Positions 14,817 to 18,543 of a stretch of 18,543 nt of DNA are shown piece after piece. Origin of the DNA: Bryobacterales bacterium (GTDB lineage: Bacteria > Acidobacteriota > Terriglobia > Bryobacterales > Bryobacteraceae); NCBI GenBank assembly GCA_003142355.1, contig PLMF01000192.1, positions 2,443 to 20,985 of the forward strand. Reading direction: 5' to 3'. The notes beneath the pieces were generated by a model that saw only the letters and a program-made list of their open reading frames with translations, was not told the DNA's origin and ran no database searches. The position numbers were made by a program, and so were the translations under genes. Within the stretch, counting starts at the first letter, position 1. Each line of letters opens with the position of its first letter.

Positions 14817-17800
14817 ATGCGCTGGAACGGCTGTCTGATCTCGATTTCGCTCGCGGCGGCTTTGGCGAGCGCCGCCATGCCCTCGCGGGCAGCCACCTTC
14901 GGGACGGTGGTTCCCATTGCTGGCCCCGCTTCCGACATTGCCCTCGATGAGTCTCGCGGCCTGCTTTATATCGCCAACTTCACCGCCAACCGCATCGACG
15001 TCATGTCGACTGCGGATTATTCGATTCACAGCTCCATGAACGTGGCGCCGCAACCGGGCGCGCTGGCGATCTCTTTCGATTCGCAGTTCCTCCTGATTGC
15101 CCACTACGGCAATTTCACTCCGCCCGATCCCAGCCGGAACGCCGTGACGCTCGTCAACCTGAACAGCAACACGCGCCAGACCTTCGCCACCGGCGATCCA
15201 CCCCTGGGCGTGGCCTTCACCGCCGACGGCGAGGCGCTGATCGTGACCACCACCAGCTTTGTCGTGCTCGATCCCATTTCGGGCGCCATGCAGGTATTGG
15301 CTACTTTCGCCAACCTGGGCCAATCGCTTCCCACCGCCCTGGCCACGTTTCCCTCGCAGGTGATCTCGGCCGCCCTGGCTACCTCCGCCGACGGCTCCAC
15401 AGTCTACGGCATTGCCAGCAGCGGATCGGCACAGGCATTTTACCGGTACCGGGCGAATGGGCATCAGTTGTATGCCATCGGCATTGTGGCCGTGCCCACG
15501 CCATTGCCGCGCGTCAGCGTCGCGGCCGACGGCTCCTGGTGCATGATCGGCCAGTACAGGCTGGACCCGACGGCTACCGACCTGGCCCAATTCCCCAATT
15601 CGGCTACTTCCACCCAAATCGGCGGCAACGCCATCGATTCGAAAGCCGGCATCATCTACGCACAGATCCTGACAGCGTCCACGCAAACTTCCACCGCAAC
15701 CAGCCCCACAACCACACCGGCGGCGCCGGTGCTTCCCGCCGTGCCGCCGGTGCTGTCCATCCTGGATGCGGACAATCTGACCGTACGGGACACCCTCTCG
15801 CTGGCCGAGAACATCGTCGGACGCTCCCTGCTGAGTTCGGCTGGGGATGTGCTATACGCCATTACCGACAGCGGCGTTACGGTGCTGCCGGTGGGCCGGC
15901 TGAAGCAGTTTCATCGCCTGGCCGCTTCCCCCTCCGATCTGGTGGCCCTCGGCAGTTTCTGCAACCGCAACGTGATCACCAAGAGCCTCACCATCTCCGA
16001 TCCCGGCGGCGGCCATACCGATTTCACGATCGGCGTCAACGTAACGGGTGTGACCGTTTCGCCCAATTCGGGGACGACCCCGGCGACCGTGCAGGTTCGC
16101 ATCGATCCTAATGCCTTCCAGAATCAGAACGGCACCGTCGCCGTGCCGCTCACCATCGCTTCCTCCACCGCCGTGAACCTCCCCCCAACCGTTCGCCTGC
16201 TGGTCAACACGCGCAACCCCAATCAGCGCGGAACCCTGGTGGACGTCCCCGGCAACAACGTGGACCTGCTGGCCGATCCGGCCCGCGACCGCTTCTACAT
16301 CCTGCAGCAGGACCGCAACCAGGTGCTGGTGTTCGACGGCGCCACCTACCAGCAGATCACCGCGCTGCGCACCGCCACCACACCCACTCAGATGGCCTTT
16401 ACATTGGATCGAAAGTACCTGCTGATCGGCCACGACAATTCGCAACTGGCGTTCGTCTACGATCTCGATTCGCTGCAGCAGCAGCCGTCGATCACGTTCC
16501 CGCCGGGCCACTATCCCCGCTCCCTGGCTGCCTCGGGTAATGCCCTGCTGGCCCTCGTGCGCAACGCGGGCGCGGGCGGCCGCGGCATGATCGACCGCGT
16601 GGATCTTTCGGCCCGGCGCGCCACCGCGCTGCCCAGCCTGGGGATTTACGTCAACAGCGTCAACCCCGCCGGCGTGCTCGCGCCTTCGCCCAACGGCGCT
16701 TCCGTCCTGGTGGCCATGCCCGACGGCAACGTCATGCTCTACGACGCCAACGCGGATACGTTCACCGTATCGAGAAAAGACCTGACCGCTCTGCAGGGCC
16801 CCTACGCCGCTTCCAGCTATAACTCCTACGTCGTCGGCAACAACTGGCTGAATGCGTCGCTGGTCTCCGTCGGCACCCTGGAAACGGCTTCCGGCGCCCC
16901 TTCCGGGTTCGCCTTCGTGGACCAGGCGGGGTTCCGCACCACCGTGCCGGCGTCCACCAGCCCAGGCGTGATTGAACGCGTCGATCCGACCCAGGCCGCC
17001 AACGCCAAGCCTACCGTCATGGCCGAGGCGCCGCTGGTTTCGACGACCGCCATGCCGTTCACTCGCACCCTGGCTCCGCTGGCCGACCGCAGCGCCGTCA
17101 TCTCCCTGACGGTTTCCGGCTTTACCGTGCTTTCCTGGAATTATGATGCGGCTGTCGCGCCGCCCCAGATCTCGAGCGTGGTGAATGCCGCCGATGGAAC
17201 CAAGCCGGTCGCGCCCGGCGGGCTCATCAGCGTGTACGGCCAGCAGATGAGCCTGGTCAACATCGCCACCCAGGAGCTTCCGCTGCCCACTGCGCTGGGC
17301 GAATCCTGCCTCACCGTCAACGGGATAGCGGTGCCCATGCTCTTCGTCTCCAGCCAGCAGATCAACGGGCAGTTGCCGACCAACGCGGCCGGCAACGCCA
17401 CCATGACGCTGCGCACGCCCGGCGGCATCAGCGATAACTTCTATTTCTCGATCTTGCCCGTGGCTCCCAGCATCTTCCGCTCCGGAACGGCGGGGCCGGA
17501 GACTGGTCTGGCGACCGTCTTTCGCGACGACAACGGCCAGCTCATCACGCCCACCAATCCGATCCACCCCAACGATATCATCACCATCTACGCCACCGGC
17601 ATGGGCCAAACTTCGCCGCCCATGGTATCCGGGATGGCCGCGCCGGCCGATCCGCTGTCCAATACCGTGACCGTGGCGTCCGTCACCTTGGGCGGGGTTT
17701 CGCTGAACGTCCTGTACTCCGGCCTGGTGCCAGGCGAGGTGGGCGTTTACCAGGTCAATGCGTCGGTTCCTTCCGGCGTGCCGCAAGGCATGGACATCCC

Positions 17801-17858
17801 GCTGGTGGTCGCCCAAGGGGGCAGTTCGACCGCGCTCAGCGTGCGGGTAGTCAAGTAA
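14817..17858 (+). CDS. Secreted beta-propeller protein with Solibacter-type C-terminal domain (TIGR03437)
   Basis: A 1013-residue exported protein with a signal peptide (cleavage after SRA, about residue 25). Residues 30-380 and about 480-770 carry YncE-like propeller repeats (for example ALDESRGLLYIANFTANRIDV and LLADPARDRFYILQQDRNQVL, each with a short strand-turn-strand pattern). Between them, about 385-475, is an Ig/BACON-like segment. A Thr/Pro-rich linker lies near 285-308. Residues 785-1013 form the TIGR03437 domain (ISSVVNAADG, APGGLISVYGQQM, FVSSQQINGQLP, ITIYATGMGQTSP). A GGAG lies 8 nt before the ATG. It is divergent from the other TIGR03437 gene and 21 nt upstream of an outer-membrane barrel gene, so a cell-surface assembly is likely. 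The ligand is unknown. Confidence 0.83.
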   Translation: MRWNGCLISISLAAALASAAMPSRAATFGTVVPIAGPASDIALDESRGLLYIANFTANRIDVMSTADYSIHSSMNVAPQPGALAISFDSQFLLIAHYGNFTPPDPSRNAVTLVNLNSNTRQTFATGDPPLGVAFTADGEALIVTTTSFVVLDPISGAMQVLATFANLGQSLPTALATFPSQVISAALATSADGSTVYGIASSGSAQAFYRYRANGHQLYAIGIVAVPTPLPRVSVAADGSWCMIGQYRLDPTATDLAQFPNSATSTQIGGNAIDSKAGIIYAQILTASTQTSTATSPTTTPAAPVLPAVPPVLSILDADNLTVRDTLSLAENIVGRSLLSSAGDVLYAITDSGVTVLPVGRLKQFHRLAASPSDLVALGSFCNRNVITKSLTISDPGGGHTDFTIGVNVTGVTVSPNSGTTPATVQVRIDPNAFQNQNGTVAVPLTIASSTAVNLPPTVRLLVNTRNPNQRGTLVDVPGNNVDLLADPARDRFYILQQDRNQVLVFDGATYQQITALRTATTPTQMAFTLDRKYLLIGHDNSQLAFVYDLDSLQQQPSITFPPGHYPRSLAASGNALLALVRNAGAGGRGMIDRVDLSARRATALPSLGIYVNSVNPAGVLAPSPNGASVLVAMPDGNVMLYDANADTFTVSRKDLTALQGPYAASSYNSYVVGNNWLNASLVSVGTLETASGAPSGFAFVDQAGFRTTVPASTSPGVIERVDPTQAANAKPTVMAEAPLVSTTAMPFTRTLAPLADRSAVISLTVSGFTVLSWNYDAAVAPPQISSVVNAADGTKPVAPGGLISVYGQQMSLVNIATQELPLPTALGESCLTVNGIAVPMLFVSSQQINGQLPTNAAGNATMTLRTPGGISDNFYFSILPVAPSIFRSGTAGPETGLATVFRDDNGQLITPTNPIHPNDIITIYATGMGQTSPPMVSGMAAPADPLSNTVTVASVTLGGVSLNVLYSGLVPGEVGVYQVNASVPSGVPQGMDIPLVVAQGGSSTALSVRVVK

Positions 17859-17879
17859 GAACGGCAACAGGAGATTCAC

Positions 17880-18518
17880 ATGAGGACGCTCGCAGTATCG
17901 ATTTTGCTCTTAGCCGCCGCGGCCGCCACCGGCCGCGCCCAACAGTGGGAATTCGGAGGCCTTGGCGGCGGCGGGTTCTTGAGTAACGTCGCCGTGGCCG
18001 GCCCAGTCGGTACGGCGACCGCCGGTTTTCAGAGCGGCGCCACCTTCGGGGCCTTCTTTGGCCACAACACCTACAGCCATATCGGCGGCGAGTTGCGCTA
18101 CGCCTATCTGCAAAGCAATCTGCAGCTTTCGAGCGGCGGCTCCTCCGTCTCCTTTGCGGGCACGGCGCACGTGGTGCACTATGACTTGATCCTGCGCACC
18201 GCCCGCAAGAACTCCCCCGTGCAGTTCTTCGCCGCCATCGGCGGCGGCATGAAGATCTTCCGGGGAACTGGCGCGGAGGCCGCTTATCAGCCCTTGAGCC
18301 AGTTCGGTTACTTCACCAAGACCCAGGCCCTCAAGCCGATGGCCAGCGTCGGCGGCGGGGTCAAGTTCTATATCGCACGCAAGATCTGTCTGCGGACCGA
18401 ATTCCGCGACTACATCACCGCCTTCCCCAAGGAGCTGATCGCTCCGGCTCCCGGCGCCAAGTTTGGCACCATTCTGCACGATTTCGTGCCCATGGCGGGC
18501 CTCAGCTACGAATTCTGA
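17880..18518 (+). CDS. Outer-membrane beta-barrel protein
   Basis: A 212-residue exported protein. It has a signal peptide (MRTLAVSILLLAAAAATGRA, then QQWEFG) and a barrel rich in Gly and alternating hydrophobic residues (GGLGGGGFLSN, IGGELRYAYLQ, FFAAIGGGMKIF, ASVGGGVKFYIARKICLRTEFRDY). It ends in Phe (LSYEF), the usual C-terminal signal for outer-membrane insertion. The length fits a small eight-strand OmpW/OmpA-like barrel, but I cannot name a specific family. An AGGAG lies 6 nt before the ATG, and only 21 nt separate it from the propeller gene, so the two are co-transcribed. It may anchor or partner the propeller protein at the surface, which is inference. Confidence 0.8.
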   Translation: MRTLAVSILLLAAAAATGRAQQWEFGGLGGGGFLSNVAVAGPVGTATAGFQSGATFGAFFGHNTYSHIGGELRYAYLQSNLQLSSGGSSVSFAGTAHVVHYDLILRTARKNSPVQFFAAIGGGMKIFRGTGAEAAYQPLSQFGYFTKTQALKPMASVGGGVKFYIARKICLRTEFRDYITAFPKELIAPAPGAKFGTILHDFVPMAGLSYEF

Positions 18519-18543
18519 AAAGGGAAAAGGGGACAGACGCATT
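18519..18543 (+). repeat. Possible start of a REP/IS200-type dispersed element
   Basis: Immediately after the barrel stop codon comes a purine-rich AAAGGGAAAAGGGGACAGAC followed by GCATT at the window edge. The GGGGACAGAC core resembles the end sequence of REP-like elements linked to IS200-type (RAYT) transposases in several bacterial groups, as I recall them. Only one end can be seen, so the call is tentative. Confidence 0.35.

Noticed and set aside
15852..17879. 675-codon open frame on the minus strand opposite the propeller protein
   Set aside because: Gly/Arg/His-rich composition, no signal or domain, and full overlap with a protein that has clear domains; a shadow frame.

Overview
The window looks like a chromosomal segment of a GC-rich member of the Acidobacteriota, most likely the Solibacter/Bryobacter group. 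The main reason is that two large secreted proteins end in the roughly 230-residue C-terminal domain known from Solibacter (TIGR03437). The style of the Tad locus and the DUF362/toroid pair agree with this. This assignment is inference from protein families, with no database search.

Positions 1-10970 (minus strand) form one long, tightly packed gene string. Read in transcription order it is: a PilZ c-di-GMP receptor, a GT-C-like polytopic membrane protein, a Flp-type prepilin, CpaB/RcpC, the CpaC/RcpA secretin, CpaE/TadZ, CpaF/TadA, TadB, TadC, two tiny paralogous single-span membrane proteins (32 and 31 aa), an alpha/alpha-toroid (prenyltransferase/squalene-oxidase repeat) protein, and the start of a DUF362 lipoprotein cut by the window edge. 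The core encodes a tight-adherence (Flp/Tad) pilus: pilin, outer-membrane secretin with its periplasmic partner, localisation ATPase, motor ATPase and two inner-membrane platform proteins. No prepilin peptidase, TadE/F pseudopilin, TadD or RcpB is present. Most junctions are overlaps or gaps under 25 nt. The exceptions are a 274-nt structured spacer after the pilin, with a strong hairpin, and about 70-nt spacers around the second mini-gene.

Positions 10971-11480 are an AT-richer divergent control region. I see a promoter-like pair firing left into pilZ, a TTGACA promoter firing right, and several inverted repeats between them. Positions 11481-12224 (plus) encode an orphan NarL/LuxR-type response regulator, an obvious candidate controller of the pilus operon.

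Positions 12225-12319 hold a repeat-built bidirectional hairpin between convergent genes. Positions 12320-14626 (minus) and 14817-17858 (plus) are divergently transcribed secreted proteins sharing the Solibacter C-terminal domain: one carries sugar-binding/InlB-like repeats, the other beta-propeller repeats. The latter is followed 21 nt later by a small outer-membrane beta-barrel protein (17880-18518). The last 25 bases resemble the terminal sequence of a REP-like dispersed element.

The most promising undescribed element is the twin set of Arg-tailed mini membrane proteins at the distal end of the Tad operon, coupled to the toroid/DUF362 pair.
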